64,000 nucleotides of DNA from Palaeococcus ferrophilus DSM 13482 (GCF_000966265.1 NZ_LANF01000007.1:27128-91127), one strand, 5' to 3'. Positions 23,423 to 32,508 are shown, counted from the stretch's first letter. The notes: generated from the sequence alone by a model not told the origin. Translations and numbers: made by a program.

Positions 23423-23508
23423 GCCGCGGTAGCCTAGCCTGGTATGGCGCCGGCCTGCTAAGCCGGTGGGCGTGGCCCTCCGGGGTTCAAATCCCCGCCG
23501 CGGCGCCA
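23423..23508 (+). tRNA. tRNA-Ser (anticodon GCT)
   Basis: Acceptor GCCGCGG pairs with CCGCGGC. The anticodon stem CCGGC/GCCGG encloses CTGCTAA, giving anticodon GCT for AGC and AGT codons. A long variable arm follows, as expected for serine. The T arm is CGGGG-TTCAAAT-CCCCG, the discriminator is G, and CCA is encoded. A TATA box TTTAAATA lies at 23387-23394. tRNA-Cys follows after 16 bases, probably on the same transcript. Confidence 0.97.
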
Positions 23509-23524
23509 AACTTCTTGGGTTTAT

Positions 23525-23599
23525 GCCGGGATAGCCTAGTGGCGAGGCGGCGGACTGCAGATCCGCTTTACGGGGGTTCAACTCCCCCTCCCGGCTCCA
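23525..23599 (+). tRNA. tRNA-Cys (anticodon GCA)
   Basis: Acceptor GCCGGGA pairs with TCCCGGC, with discriminator T and encoded CCA. The anticodon stem GCGGA/TCCGC encloses CTGCAGA, giving anticodon GCA. The T arm is GGGGG-TTCAACT-CCCCC. It is the second tRNA of a pair with tRNA-Ser, and no separate promoter is seen in the 16-base gap. Confidence 0.97.
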
Positions 23600-23687
23600 G
23601 CCTCTTCTAGGGAAAAGCTTTAAAATGGTCGAGGTTATTGGCTTAGTGATAATGATAATCGCTGAAAAACAAGCTGGAGGTGTGAAG

Positions 23688-23891
23688 ATGGGAAACATAA
23701 GGCAGGGCTTCATTAAGAGAACCGCGAGGGAGCTCTTTGACCGCTATCCCAACGAGTTCACCAGGGACTTCGAGCACAACAAGAAGAAGGTCGAGGAGCT
23801 CACCAACATCACGAGCAAGACCATAAGGAACCGCGTTGCAGGTTACCTCACGAAGCTCGTCAGGATGAAGGAAGAGGGTAAGATGCTTTAA
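23688..23891 (+). CDS. rps17e: 30S ribosomal protein S17e
   Basis: A 67-residue archaeal S17e of the small ribosomal subunit. It has the typical three-helix sequence starting [21 protein letters not shown] and ending in [12 protein letters not shown]. The ATG at 23688 follows GGAGGTG; an in-frame ATG 63 bases upstream is too close to the TATA-like CTTTAAAATG near 23620-23629. It converges with the Phr-like regulator, overlapping its end by four bases. Confidence 0.96.
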   Translation: MGNIRQGFIKRTARELFDRYPNEFTRDFEHNKKKVEELTNITSKTIRNRVAGYLTKLVRMKEEGKML

Positions 23892-24496
23892 AGTCCTCTT
23901 CTAACCCTTTTTATCTCTTCCAGGAGCTCTTTCGGCAGTTTGCTCTCCAGTTCTCGAAGCACCCTCTCGAACTCTTCATCGCTCTCCTTCGCGAGGCGTG
24001 TCATGAGGTTGTTCATGTAGCTCTCTATCAGCAGGCGAACTTCCTCAAGCTCCGCCTTCATGCGCAGGTACTCATCTATGCGGCGCTCGATCTCCTCCAG
24101 GAACTCCGAGAGCTCCACCATCTTGACCTCTATTGGTTCCTGCGCCTTTATGAGCTCTCTGGCGTGCCGGTACTCCCTGGTCTCCCTGGGCACCTTGGGC
24201 TCGTAGACCTCCGTTCCAAAGGCGTGCTGTGTGAGTAAAACCTCCAGACGGAAGCCCTTCTTTATTGAGTAATACTTCCTGGGCCGTCCCCTTGGGATTT
24301 TCTCTATCCTGCCCTCTATAAGGCCCGCCTCCTCGAGTATGCGGAGGTGCTCTAAAACGGCCTTCTGACCGACCCCCAGCTCCTGAGAGAGCTCACTAAC
24401 GAAATAGGGCCTTTTGGTGAGCATGAGCAGGATTCTCCGCCTCGTCTCATTTCCCAGCACATCGAGAAGTCTCCCCATCTCTCCACCGTAGGGCAC
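23888..24496 (-). CDS. phr: Phr-type heat shock transcriptional regulator (ArsR-like wHTH)
   Basis: A 202-residue regulator closely resembling P. furiosus Phr. The N-terminal winged helix contains [23 protein letters not shown], then a recognition region with [19 protein letters not shown] and a wing with [11 protein letters not shown]. The C-terminal half is a long helical dimer domain. Phr represses heat shock genes such as hsp20 and an AAA+ ATPase and its own gene (family knowledge). I use the GTG at 24496, with GAGGTGA upstream; an ATG at 24478 with GGTGGAG is almost as good. A palindrome CTTAAGTTAAG (24520-24530) lies at the predicted transcription start and could be an autoregulatory site. 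Confidence 0.9.
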   Translation of the reverse strand: MPYGGEMGRLLDVLGNETRRRILLMLTKRPYFVSELSQELGVGQKAVLEHLRILEEAGLIEGRIEKIPRGRPRKYYSIKKGFRLEVLLTQHAFGTEVYEPKVPRETREYRHARELIKAQEPIEVKMVELSEFLEEIERRIDEYLRMKAELEEVRLLIESYMNNLMTRLAKESDEEFERVLRELESKLPKELLEEIKRVRRGL

Positions 24497-24519
24497 TCCA
24501 CCTCACCTCCTATTCTAAC

Positions 24520-24530
24520 CTTAAGTTAAG
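24520..24530. promoter_or_regulatory. phr: Palindrome at the phr transcription start
   Basis: CTTAAGTTAAG is a perfect inverted repeat around a central G. A minus-strand TATA box AAGATTTAAG lies at about 24541-24550, so the palindrome sits at the expected transcription start, where P. furiosus Phr binds its own promoter. The exact Phr consensus is not verified here. Confidence 0.4.
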
Positions 24531-24567
24531 AAAAAGGGAACTTAAATCTTTCGCTGGGTTCCGGAGG

Positions 24568-24855
24568 TCAGGCCTCTTCGGGGGGCACAAAAAACGGGGG
24601 GTGAAGATTGAAATCGCCGTGTTTCTCTGGTTTCATACCCACCCTAGCGTACTTTAATATCGCCCTCAGGGTCAACACATCGTCCAAGACGGCGTATTCC
24701 TTTGCGAGCTCTTCTGCGAGCTCTCTGGGGAGGCCGTTCTTTATCATCGCCCTCTTAAATGCTCTCCTGCTCCTCTTGAGGGTCCTTTTGATTCCGGCAA
24801 GCTCCCACAGGGTTCGGGGGAACAAAAGAAAAAGCCTCAAAAGGCCAATCAGCAT
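24568..24855 (-). CDS. Hypothetical protein, 95 residues
   Basis: A basic 95-residue protein with a hydrophobic N-terminus (residues 1-20) and a helical core rich in Lys and Arg (KRSRRAFKRAMIKNGL), ending in a Pro-rich tail. I do not recognise a family. Its ATG overlaps the stop of the 204-residue coiled-coil gene as TAATG, so translation is probably coupled. It is the last gene of a three-gene operon headed by a winged-helix protein. The N-terminus may attach it to the membrane. Confidence 0.65.
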   Translation of the reverse strand: MLIGLLRLFLLFPRTLWELAGIKRTLKRSRRAFKRAMIKNGLPRELAEELAKEYAVLDDVLTLRAILKYARVGMKPEKHGDFNLHPPFFVPPEEA

Positions 24856-25469
24856 TACAGCTCCTCCTCAAACTCCTCCTCGACCTCAATGTGCTTCTTC
24901 TTGGCGCCCATGGCCTTTCCAAACTTCTCGAGTTTCTGAAAGTCAGCTACATTCCCTAACTTTTCGAGTTTCTGGAGGTCTGCCATCTTGCTCTGCATCA
25001 TCGCGGAGATTATGGTTTTGATGACGTTAACGCTGTCCATGTACTCCCTCGTCAGCTCGAAGGCCTTGTCGGGCTCCATTCCAGCCTCCACAAGCTCCTT
25101 GTAGAAGTGGGCCACGTTCCTGCCGAGCTTCTCGGCCTTGTCCGGGTCGTAAACTTCGTTTAGGAGATCCTTGATGGGGCCGAATATTGAGTCCATAATC
25201 TTCGGCAGGTGCTCGGAGACTGTCTCGAGAACCTCCTTGAGCTCCTCGGTGTCGTTACCTCCCTTCTCCTTTGGGAGTTCATCGAGGATGTCCTCGAGGG
25301 CGTCAATCTTGCGCTCTATCAGCTTTATGTCCTCCTCGCTTCTTGCCTCCTTGAGTTCCCTTGTGAGCTCCCTTATGGTCTCCTCCACGAACTTCCTTGC
25401 CCCTGCCTTACTCTCCATGGCCTCCATAACCTTCTTTCTGATCTCAGCCTCAAATTCCCTTTCGTCCAT
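24855..25469 (-). CDS. Coiled-coil hypothetical protein with internal repeat
   Basis: A 204-residue, highly charged helical protein. It has long heptad-like stretches at residues 1-75 and 105-160. A short internal repeat near the C-terminus reads ADLQKLEKLGNV then ADFQKLEKFGKA. The tail is acidic (EVEEEFEEEL). The ATG at 25469 follows GAGGTGA. It lies between a wHTH gene (20 bases upstream) and a small basic gene that overlaps its stop. No family is recognised; the arrangement suggests a regulator-partner system. Confidence 0.7.
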   Translation of the reverse strand: MDEREFEAEIRKKVMEAMESKAGARKFVEETIRELTRELKEARSEEDIKLIERKIDALEDILDELPKEKGGNDTEELKEVLETVSEHLPKIMDSIFGPIKDLLNEVYDPDKAEKLGRNVAHFYKELVEAGMEPDKAFELTREYMDSVNVIKTIISAMMQSKMADLQKLEKLGNVADFQKLEKFGKAMGAKKKHIEVEEEFEEEL

Positions 25470-25489
25470 ACCAATCACCTCGGGTATAA

Positions 25490-25933
25490 CTATGGTTGCT
25501 CAAAGTTGATGGGGATTCCGATTAATTCTAACCACCTGGCGACGAGTTCCCTGCTCAGGGAGTAAGTCTTTTCCCTCGAATTCTCCTGCTCCACAACCGC
25601 ACCAAGCTCCACGAGCTCCCTTAGCTTTTCTCTAACTGTGTTGCGGGAGGCTTTGCCCCTACGCGCCTTAAGCTCGCGCGTTATCTGACTGATGTTAGCC
25701 TCCTTGAGGTCGAAGAGAATCTTAATGATCTCCCTCGCGATGTAGTCCCGCTTCACCTGGGGAACCATGATGTCTATGCTCAGGTCTCCGTACTGGGCGT
25801 AAACGTTGACGAGCTTAAGGTAGTTACTGGCCAGCTGGGAGGCTATCTCAAAGCTTTTCCTGAGCTCATTCAGGGCCTTTCGAAGACTCTGAACCTCCTG
25901 CGACAGCCTCTCGATTTCTTTTTCGTCCGCCAT
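25490..25933 (-). CDS. Winged-helix transcriptional regulator
   Basis: A 147-residue protein with an N-terminal coiled coil (residues 1-45) and a winged helix from about residue 60 (IAREIIKILFDLKEANISQITREL, then ASRNTVREKLRELVELGAVVEQ). The wing is followed by a short C-terminal helix. Specificity is unknown. It opens a three-gene operon, with GGGGAGGA before its ATG and a TATA-like TTTATA near 25967-25972. It may regulate the operon or act with the coiled-coil protein. Confidence 0.8.
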   Translation of the reverse strand: MADEKEIERLSQEVQSLRKALNELRKSFEIASQLASNYLKLVNVYAQYGDLSIDIMVPQVKRDYIAREIIKILFDLKEANISQITRELKARRGKASRNTVREKLRELVELGAVVEQENSREKTYSLSRELVARWLELIGIPINFEQP

Positions 25934-25982
25934 GTCCTCCCCTAATACCTAAGTCAGCTTTTATGCTATAAAGGGGTAGTGG

Positions 25983-27293
25983 TCAAAACTGACCACGTAG
26001 GGAACGCCACGCTCCGAGGAGCTCCCCTCTGACAAGGAGGACGTAAACAATAACCGCTGGAATGAGGGAGTACCTCGAAAGGAAAACCAGCGCCTGCAGG
26101 GGAAGGGCAATGATGACCGGCCGGTACACAAAGGCTCTAACTCCCAATCTTGAACGTGCAAAGAGCATAACCACCCCAAAGATCAGCCCGTACCCCGCGA
26201 GAAGGCCAAGCATGGCCCCGTAGGCGCCCGTGGCCGGAACCAGAAGGAACCAGAGGAACAGCGAGAGGGCTACTCCAAAAATTGACGCCGTGGTACCCTC
26301 GGCAACGTAGCGCGTGGATGAGAGGGCCACTATAGCGGGATTGTAGGCGACGTAGAGCTCTATGGCGAGAAGCGCTATGTAAAACTCCTCCCCTATTGAG
26401 AAGCCGAAGAGGTAGGTGAGCACTTCCCTACCGAGGAGCAGGCCGGCAAAGGTTATGAGAGCTATGACCACGCCGAGGATGGCAGTGGCCTTCTCAGCCA
26501 GCAGGCGAACGTACTCGAGGTCGTTTTTACCGTAGCGATAGGCGTAGAGGGGCATTATAGCCGACTGGAGCACCTGGGGTAGGTATGTGAGCATGAAGGC
26601 GGCGCTCAGCGAGGCCGAGACTATCCCCGCCTCAACGCTCCCCGCGAGCTTCTCCGTCATGAAGTATGGCCCCTGGACGAGGAAGACCCCCGAGAGCGTG
26701 CCGAGAAAGGCTATGGAGGAGTAACCGGTGAGCAAACGGATGTCCTCCCTCCGCGGCCGCCCCAATGACCCTTGCCTCACAAGGTAAGCAATTCCAAAAA
26801 CGCTTATTCCCCCGAGGAGGCCGAGGTAGGGTGAGTAAACGTTTCCCATGGTGAAGCCGAGCAGGAAGGCGAGAAATCCCACCGCAACGGAGTAGGCGTA
26901 AACCTCCCCCCTGTGGAGGCCGTAGAGGAGACTCCTCAGCGTGAGCTGGAGGGCGCGGAGGACGGCGATAAAAACCCCGTAGAAGTTCAGGGGGAGAAGG
27001 ACGAGCCCGACCAGAGGAAATGAGAGGCCCACCGTCGCAATGGACTTTATCCCCCTCTCATCGCCCCTCCCGAGAAACTCAGCGCCGTACTTTCCGAGTG
27101 CGACGGCAAAGAAGCTCAGAGGGATTGCCATAAGAAAGGCCTGGCTTATAAGGGAGTTTGCACTGCCGAGGGTTTCAACACCGTAGCGCCTGGATACGAT
27201 GACGCTGTATATGAAACGGCTTGCCCCAAAAAGGGCCAGCGCCACGACGCTCGCAATCGAGTGCTTTACCATGACCTTCCTTTCGTAGCTCAT
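25983..27293 (-). CDS. Polysaccharide flippase-like membrane protein (MOP superfamily)
   Basis: A 436-residue integral membrane protein with about twelve to fourteen hydrophobic helices. The N-terminal SIASVVALALFGASRFIYSVIVSRRYGVETLG is typical of Wzx/RfbX-type lipid-linked oligosaccharide flippases. In archaea such proteins move glycan lipids for N-glycosylation or cell-surface polysaccharides. No glycosyltransferase is adjacent, so the substrate cannot be inferred from context. No clear ribosome binding site precedes the ATG, and TTAAAT about 25 bases upstream suggests a leaderless mRNA. Confidence 0.82.
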   Translation of the reverse strand: MSYERKVMVKHSIASVVALALFGASRFIYSVIVSRRYGVETLGSANSLISQAFLMAIPLSFFAVALGKYGAEFLGRGDERGIKSIATVGLSFPLVGLVLLPLNFYGVFIAVLRALQLTLRSLLYGLHRGEVYAYSVAVGFLAFLLGFTMGNVYSPYLGLLGGISVFGIAYLVRQGSLGRPRREDIRLLTGYSSIAFLGTLSGVFLVQGPYFMTEKLAGSVEAGIVSASLSAAFMLTYLPQVLQSAIMPLYAYRYGKNDLEYVRLLAEKATAILGVVIALITFAGLLLGREVLTYLFGFSIGEEFYIALLAIELYVAYNPAIVALSSTRYVAEGTTASIFGVALSLFLWFLLVPATGAYGAMLGLLAGYGLIFGVVMLFARSRLGVRAFVYRPVIIALPLQALVFLSRYSLIPAVIVYVLLVRGELLGAWRSLRGQF

Positions 27294-27317
27294 GGAAAAA
27301 GGAAACCACAGGGGGAT

Positions 27318-27617
27318 TTAACCTTTGTGGAAGCCGAGGTAGAATCCCGCTATGAAGGCCCCTCCTCCGGGCAGGATAGCAAGCACCTTGTCGCTGAGGC
27401 TCAGCGCCTTACCGGCCGCCTCCTGCGTGAGGTTGAATAGTGCGTCAGTGTTTATGCTTATTACACCCTTTTGCTGGAGCCAGAAGAGGCTCAATACGTA
27501 GGCACCTATGAGGGCCAGCACGATTTGAATGAACTTCTTGAGTGCGTAGCCCGTTATGAAGCCGACCACTCCTCCAACGCCCACATCACCGGCGAGGTTG
27601 CCAAAGTTGATGTCCAT
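27318..27617 (-). CDS. FUN14 family membrane protein
   Basis: A 99-residue membrane protein with Gly-rich helices. The segment GVGGVVGFITGYALKKFIQ near residue 13, a second helix about residues 30-48 and the C-terminal GGGAFIAGFYLGFHKG match FUN14-domain proteins. Eukaryotic FUNDC1 is a mitophagy receptor, but the role of archaeal members is unknown. The ATG at 27617 follows GGGGTGATGAA. It lies 24 bases upstream of the flippase gene on the same strand and is divergent from the flavoprotein gene. Confidence 0.85.
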   Translation of the reverse strand: MDINFGNLAGDVGVGGVVGFITGYALKKFIQIVLALIGAYVLSLFWLQQKGVISINTDALFNLTQEAAGKALSLSDKVLAILPGGGAFIAGFYLGFHKG

Positions 27618-27710
27618 TTCATCACCCCTACCGTTTTAGGCTTTTTTCTGATAAAATCTTTTCGTTAGCCTTTTATACCCGCAAAATAGTTTTCACGTTG
27701 GTGGTAGCTC

Positions 27711-29027
27711 ATGAAGATTGTGATAGTGGGTTCCGGTACCGCCGGGAGCAACGCGGCGCTATTTGCGCGCAAAGCCGATAGAAAGGCTGAGATTACAGTT
27801 ATAGGAAAGGAACCAACGATGCAGTATTCACCCTGCGCCCTGCCGCACGTCATAAGCGGCACCATTGAAAAGCCAGAGGACGTTATCGTCTTCCCCAACG
27901 GGTTCTACGAGAGGCAGAAGATAAACCTCATGCTGAACACCGAAGTTAAAGCCATAGACCGCGAGAGGAAAGTTGTAATCACGGATAAGGGCGAGGTTTC
28001 CTACGACAAGCTGATTCTAGCTGTTGGTTCAAGAGCCTTCGTCCCGCCGATTAAGGGCGTTGATAACGATGGCGTCTTCACGCTCAAGAGCCTCGACGAC
28101 GTGAGGAGGATAAAGGCCTACATCGCCGAGAGGAAGCCGAAGAAGGCCGTAGTAATCGGCGCTGGACTGATAGGCCTTGAGGGAGCTGAAGCCTTCGCCA
28201 AGCTCGGCATGGAAGTCCTGGTTGTTGAACTGATGGACAGGCTCATGCCCACCATGCTCGATAAAGATACGGCGAAGCTCGTCCAGACGGAGATGGAGAA
28301 GCACGGCGTTTCCTTCCGCTTCGGGGTTGGAGTTAGCGAGATAATCGGAAGCCCCGTTGAGGCCGTTAAGGTAGGCGAAGAGGAAGTTCCAGCGGATATG
28401 GTTCTCGTTGCCACCGGCGTCAGGGCAAACACCGACCTGGCAAAAGGGGCCGGCCTCGAGGTGAACAGGGGAATAGTCGTTAACGAGCACCTCCAGACGA
28501 GCGACCCGGAGGTCTACGCGATAGGCGACTGCGCCGAAGTTGTGGATGCGGTAACCGGCGGCAGAATCCTCAGCCAGCTCGGAACCTCAGCGGTGAGAAT
28601 GGCGAAGGTAGCCGCCGAGCACATAGCGGGTAAGGACGTCTCCTTCAGACCCGTCTTCAACACGGCAATAACAGAGCTCTTCGGCCTTGAAATAGGCACC
28701 TTCGGAATCACGGAGGAGAGGGCCAAAAGGGAAGGCATCGAGGTAGCGGTCGGCAAGTTCAAGGGCTCAACCAAGCCCGAATACTACCCCGGAGGAAAGC
28801 CCATAACGGTCAAGCTGGTCTTTAGAAAGGCGGACAGGAAGCTCATCGGCGGCCAGATAGTCGGCGGCGAGAGAGTCTGGGGCAGGATAATGACGCTCTC
28901 CGCTCTGGCGCAGAAGGGAGCGACGGTTGAGGACATCGTTTACCTCGAGACCGCCTACGCCCCACCGATAAGCCCCACGATTGATCCCATAAGCATAGCC
29001 GCGGAAATGGCTCTCCGGCGCCTCTGA
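27711..29027 (+). CDS. CoA-disulfide reductase / NAD(P)H oxidase family flavoprotein
   Basis: A 438-residue pyridine nucleotide-disulfide oxidoreductase with one active-site cysteine. The FAD-binding GSGTAGSNAAL is at residues 7-17, Cys42 lies in YSPCALPHVISG, the NAD(P)H motif GAGLIGLEGAEAF is near 145, and AIGDCAEVVDAVTGG is near 270. This pattern fits CoA-disulfide reductases, NADH oxidases and the CoA-dependent NAD(P)H sulfur oxidoreductase of Thermococcales. It could serve sulfur reduction, thiol balance or oxygen detoxification; sequence alone does not decide. GGTGGT precedes the ATG, and the gene appears to be transcribed alone. Confidence 0.88.
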   Translation: MKIVIVGSGTAGSNAALFARKADRKAEITVIGKEPTMQYSPCALPHVISGTIEKPEDVIVFPNGFYERQKINLMLNTEVKAIDRERKVVITDKGEVSYDKLILAVGSRAFVPPIKGVDNDGVFTLKSLDDVRRIKAYIAERKPKKAVVIGAGLIGLEGAEAFAKLGMEVLVVELMDRLMPTMLDKDTAKLVQTEMEKHGVSFRFGVGVSEIIGSPVEAVKVGEEEVPADMVLVATGVRANTDLAKGAGLEVNRGIVVNEHLQTSDPEVYAIGDCAEVVDAVTGGRILSQLGTSAVRMAKVAAEHIAGKDVSFRPVFNTAITELFGLEIGTFGITEERAKREGIEVAVGKFKGSTKPEYYPGGKPITVKLVFRKADRKLIGGQIVGGERVWGRIMTLSALAQKGATVEDIVYLETAYAPPISPTIDPISIAAEMALRRL

Positions 29028-29094
29028 TGCTTCCATTATTTCTTTACGCAATTACATAATTCGATAATTGTGCAGGATGGAAAAGGCTTTATAG

Positions 29095-30132
<1,038 letters not shown>

Positions 30133-30171
30133 TTTATTTTTGTCCTTTTGTAAGAACGAAATGCATGCATA

Positions 30172-30191
30172 TTGTCCTTGCGCGAGGACAA
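30172..30191. promoter_or_regulatory. Operator-like dyad upstream of the ATPase gene
   Basis: TTGTCCT (30172-30178) and AGGACAA (30185-30191) form a perfect seven-base inverted repeat directly before the TATA box TTTATAAA at 30194-30201. Another TTGTCCTTTT lies at 30140-30149. The start codon is 23 bases after the TATA box, so this gene is probably leaderless, and the dyad covers the position of the BRE. Confidence 0.45.
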
Positions 30192-30223
30192 GGTTTATAA
30201 AGATGTAACTCGAAGATAAGAGC

Positions 30224-31396
30224 ATGGACGGGAGGATACTCACATCCCTCATAGCAACGAGCAGACGGGTGATGGCGTGGGCCAGGAAGTTCCCAAAGAG
30301 GCGCTTCCTCTTCCATGAGCTCAAAAGCATAGATGAGGAGTACTACGTTGGTGTCAAAGGGATTCGCGGCGTTGGCAAAACCGTTCTTTTACTTCAGCTG
30401 GCAAACGAGACTGGAAAAAGTGTCTATTTTTCCGCGGATTCTACGCTTATCAAGCCCTTCTCGCTCTATGAGGTTGTGAAAGCTCTCGCAGAGATGGGAT
30501 ACAGGAACGTCTTCGTGGACGAGATTCACAGGAAACCTGGTTGGGCCGAGGACTTAAAGACGCTCTACGACGAGCATGAGGTGAGAATCTTCTTCTCCGG
30601 CTCATCGGCCATTGACTTGGTGCATTCTGGGGCTGATCTATCAAGAAGGGTCGTTCTGAAAGAGCTTCCCCCAGCTTCTTTCAGGGAGTGGCTCAATATC
30701 AAGAAGGAATTTGATGTTCCAAGATACAGTCTAAAAGAAATCCTCTCAAAAGCCTTTGACCTGACAAATATGTACACTGAATTCCACGCACTCTGGCGGG
30801 AGTACATGCGCGAAGGCGGCGTACTCTACCCGCGGAGCGGCTTTTACGATGCTCTTGACAACTCCATTAGAAAGGTTATCCTCGATGACCTCTCCGCGCT
30901 ACGAGAGGTAAGCGTGAAGTACGAGACAGACGCGTTCAAGCTCCTCTACTTCATCGCCCGCTCGGCACCCTTTGAAGCGAACTACTCAAGGATAGCCAGG
31001 CACCTTGAGGTTTCGAAGAACATGGCGATTCGGCTCGTGGAAGACCTTTCTAAGGCAGGCCTTCTGGTTCCAGTGAATCCATGTGAAAGCCCCAGAAAGG
31101 AGCCCAAACTCTACCTAACAGTTCCTTTGAGGGAGTTCTTTGCCAAGAAAGGATTTGAGGTAAACAGAGGGGCCCTGAGAGAGGAGTTCTTTGTCAACCA
31201 CCTGTGTCACTACGGCCTCTGCTACCTCAAGGGTAAGAGGGGTGAGAAAACGGCCGACTTCAAGGTTGGCGAATGGGTCATCGAAGTGGGGGGTGAATCT
31301 AAGGGCCGCTACCAGAGGCCTGACTACATCGCCGTTGATGGCCTGATCACAGGAAAAGGCAGAGTCCCGCTGTTCCTCTTTGGGTTGCTTTACTGA
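30224..31396 (+). CDS. P-loop ATPase of the AAA_14 / DUF4143 type
   Basis: A 390-residue ATPase with an N-terminal extension of about 45 residues. Walker A is GIRGVGKTVLLLQ near residue 52, Walker B is VFVDEIHRKPGW near 95 and a sensor-like FFSGSSAIDL follows. The C-terminal half has a winged-helix stretch (YSRIARHLEVSKNMAIRLVEDL) and a DUF4143-like nuclease-fold tail. Such genes are common in archaeal and bacterial accessory regions, often in multiple copies, and their function is not known. The ATG at 30224 lies just downstream of its TATA box, so the mRNA is likely leaderless. A convergent group of tiny membrane genes follows. Confidence 0.85.
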   Translation: MDGRILTSLIATSRRVMAWARKFPKRRFLFHELKSIDEEYYVGVKGIRGVGKTVLLLQLANETGKSVYFSADSTLIKPFSLYEVVKALAEMGYRNVFVDEIHRKPGWAEDLKTLYDEHEVRIFFSGSSAIDLVHSGADLSRRVVLKELPPASFREWLNIKKEFDVPRYSLKEILSKAFDLTNMYTEFHALWREYMREGGVLYPRSGFYDALDNSIRKVILDDLSALREVSVKYETDAFKLLYFIARSAPFEANYSRIARHLEVSKNMAIRLVEDLSKAGLLVPVNPCESPRKEPKLYLTVPLREFFAKKGFEVNRGALREEFFVNHLCHYGLCYLKGKRGEKTADFKVGEWVIEVGGESKGRYQRPDYIAVDGLITGKGRVPLFLFGLLY

Positions 31397-31462
31397 GTTA
31401 CGATACTCCTTGTTAGAGATCCTATTGCAAATCAAACCAGTTTGTGTCTATGGCGAGGGTGG

Positions 31463-31918
31463 CTAGGCACTTACTGGAGGGGGCAGTAATATAAACAAAA
31501 CCATCCCAATGCTGAAGGATACCAGATAAGCAATCATGCCGGCGTGAGATCTGAGACTCTTTCCAAGGAGATAAAACGATAGTACCCAAACTCCTATGAC
31601 AAAAAAACTTTCGATTCCACGCCTTAAATATACAGGAAGGTATAAGTAGTCAACCACCCGGATCATCGTTATTATCCATCCTGTGTATAGAAGAGGAAAT
31701 AGGGAGGGTACCGGGTCTATCTCATGTTTGTTCAGCTTTAAAATACGGAGCGTTGGCTTGATTCCCAGTACCCAGAGGAAAACCCTAAAAATCACGCTTA
31801 TTATCAAAATTACGGGCATCTCATAGAACCCGGCAAGCTCGAGGGCGAGCATGTGGGGGGTATAAAGGAAAACGGCAATAGTAATGATCCTGGAGAATGT
31901 GAGGGGGGAATAAAACAC
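31463..31918 (-). CDS. Membrane protein, unknown, 151 residues
   Basis: A hydrophobic 151-residue protein with about four transmembrane segments (residues 5-20, 30-50, 70-90, 100-120 and possibly a fifth near the end). It is rich in Leu, Ile and Val, and has a Pro-rich C-terminus. No family is recognised. The ATG at 31918 follows CAGGTGTTTT. It is the last of three small membrane genes on the minus strand, 9 bases after the previous stop. Low GC and lack of known homologues suggest an accessory origin. Confidence 0.55.
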   Translation of the reverse strand: MFYSPLTFSRIITIAVFLYTPHMLALELAGFYEMPVILIISVIFRVFLWVLGIKPTLRILKLNKHEIDPVPSLFPLLYTGWIITMIRVVDYLYLPVYLRRGIESFFVIGVWVLSFYLLGKSLRSHAGMIAYLVSFSIGMVLFILLPPPVSA

Positions 31919-31927
31919 CTGAAATGC

Positions 31928-32119
31928 CTATAACAGGAGCAGTACCATGAACCCCAAGGTGTTTTTTGAGTACCCCTTTTCACCCACAATTAACGCGAGT
32001 GAGAGGGAAAGGAAAAGCAATATCGCCAGTGAAAGGGTAAGAACATTAGACATGACTCCGGAGTTCGGTCTTCTTTCCTCTTTAATTCGGTCATAGAGGT
32101 ACTCCTTAACTGCCTTCAT
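31928..32119 (-). CDS. Small membrane protein, 63 residues
   Basis: A 63-residue protein with a charged N-terminus (MKAVKEYLYDRIKEERRP) and one or two hydrophobic helices (about 23-43 and 51-63). Nothing in its sequence suggests a family. No strong ribosome binding site is visible before the ATG; translation could be coupled to the 45-residue gene, whose stop is 11 bases upstream. Part of the three-gene membrane cluster between the two ATPases. Confidence 0.5.
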   Translation of the reverse strand: MKAVKEYLYDRIKEERRPNSGVMSNVLTLSLAILLFLSLSLALIVGEKGYSKNTLGFMVLLLL

Positions 32120-32130
32120 ACTTTTGTTCG

Positions 32131-32268
32131 CTAATAGGATCCCATCACCGAAATTATAGGGAGTAAGATATGAGGGGGAAATCCCGATTTGATTAAATAC
32201 GGAGCAACAAAAATAAGTAAGAGGAGCGTTTGAAACAGAATAGAAGCCTTGAGTGTTCTGCCTTCCAT
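32131..32268 (-). CDS. Small membrane protein, 45 residues
   Basis: A 45-codon gene with one clear hydrophobic helix in the first half (ASILFQTLLLLIFVAPYLI) and a second weaker one near the C-terminus. CTGAGGTG lies six bases before the ATG, a strong ribosome binding site. A TATA-like GTTTAAATC is on the minus strand at 32324-32332. It opens the three-gene membrane cluster. Its size puts it below most gene-calling cut-offs, and I support it by its binding site, the TATA element and the tight spacing to the next gene. Confidence 0.5.
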   Translation of the reverse strand: MEGRTLKASILFQTLLLLIFVAPYLIKSGFPPHILLPIISVMGSY

Positions 32269-32274
32269 AATTTA

Positions 32275-32314
32275 CACCTCAGCCTCATGCTTCTCCACCA
32301 CTTTTTCTGAGGTG
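32275..32314. promoter_or_regulatory. Inverted repeat around the leader of the small membrane cluster
   Basis: CACCTCAG (32275-32282) and CTGAGGTG (32307-32314) are perfectly complementary. On the minus strand the downstream arm is the ribosome binding site of the 45-residue gene. If transcription starts upstream of 32314 the arms could fold and mask that site; if it starts near 32302, as the TATA position suggests, only the downstream arm is in the mRNA and the pair may act as DNA. Confidence 0.35.
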
Positions 32315-32508
32315 ACACAACCAGATTTAAACATAACCCCTCAGCTTATCCTGACAGTATTTCCTTATATTTGGTCGGCTCTATGAGCATTTTTTACCCC
32401 CTCACAGACCTGCATTTATTGATATTTAGGGTATTCCCCGGTTGCCAACCCACGACTCACTTCATCTACTCTCCCTTACTAAAAAACGTTTTCGAACGAC
32501 CGGAGAGT

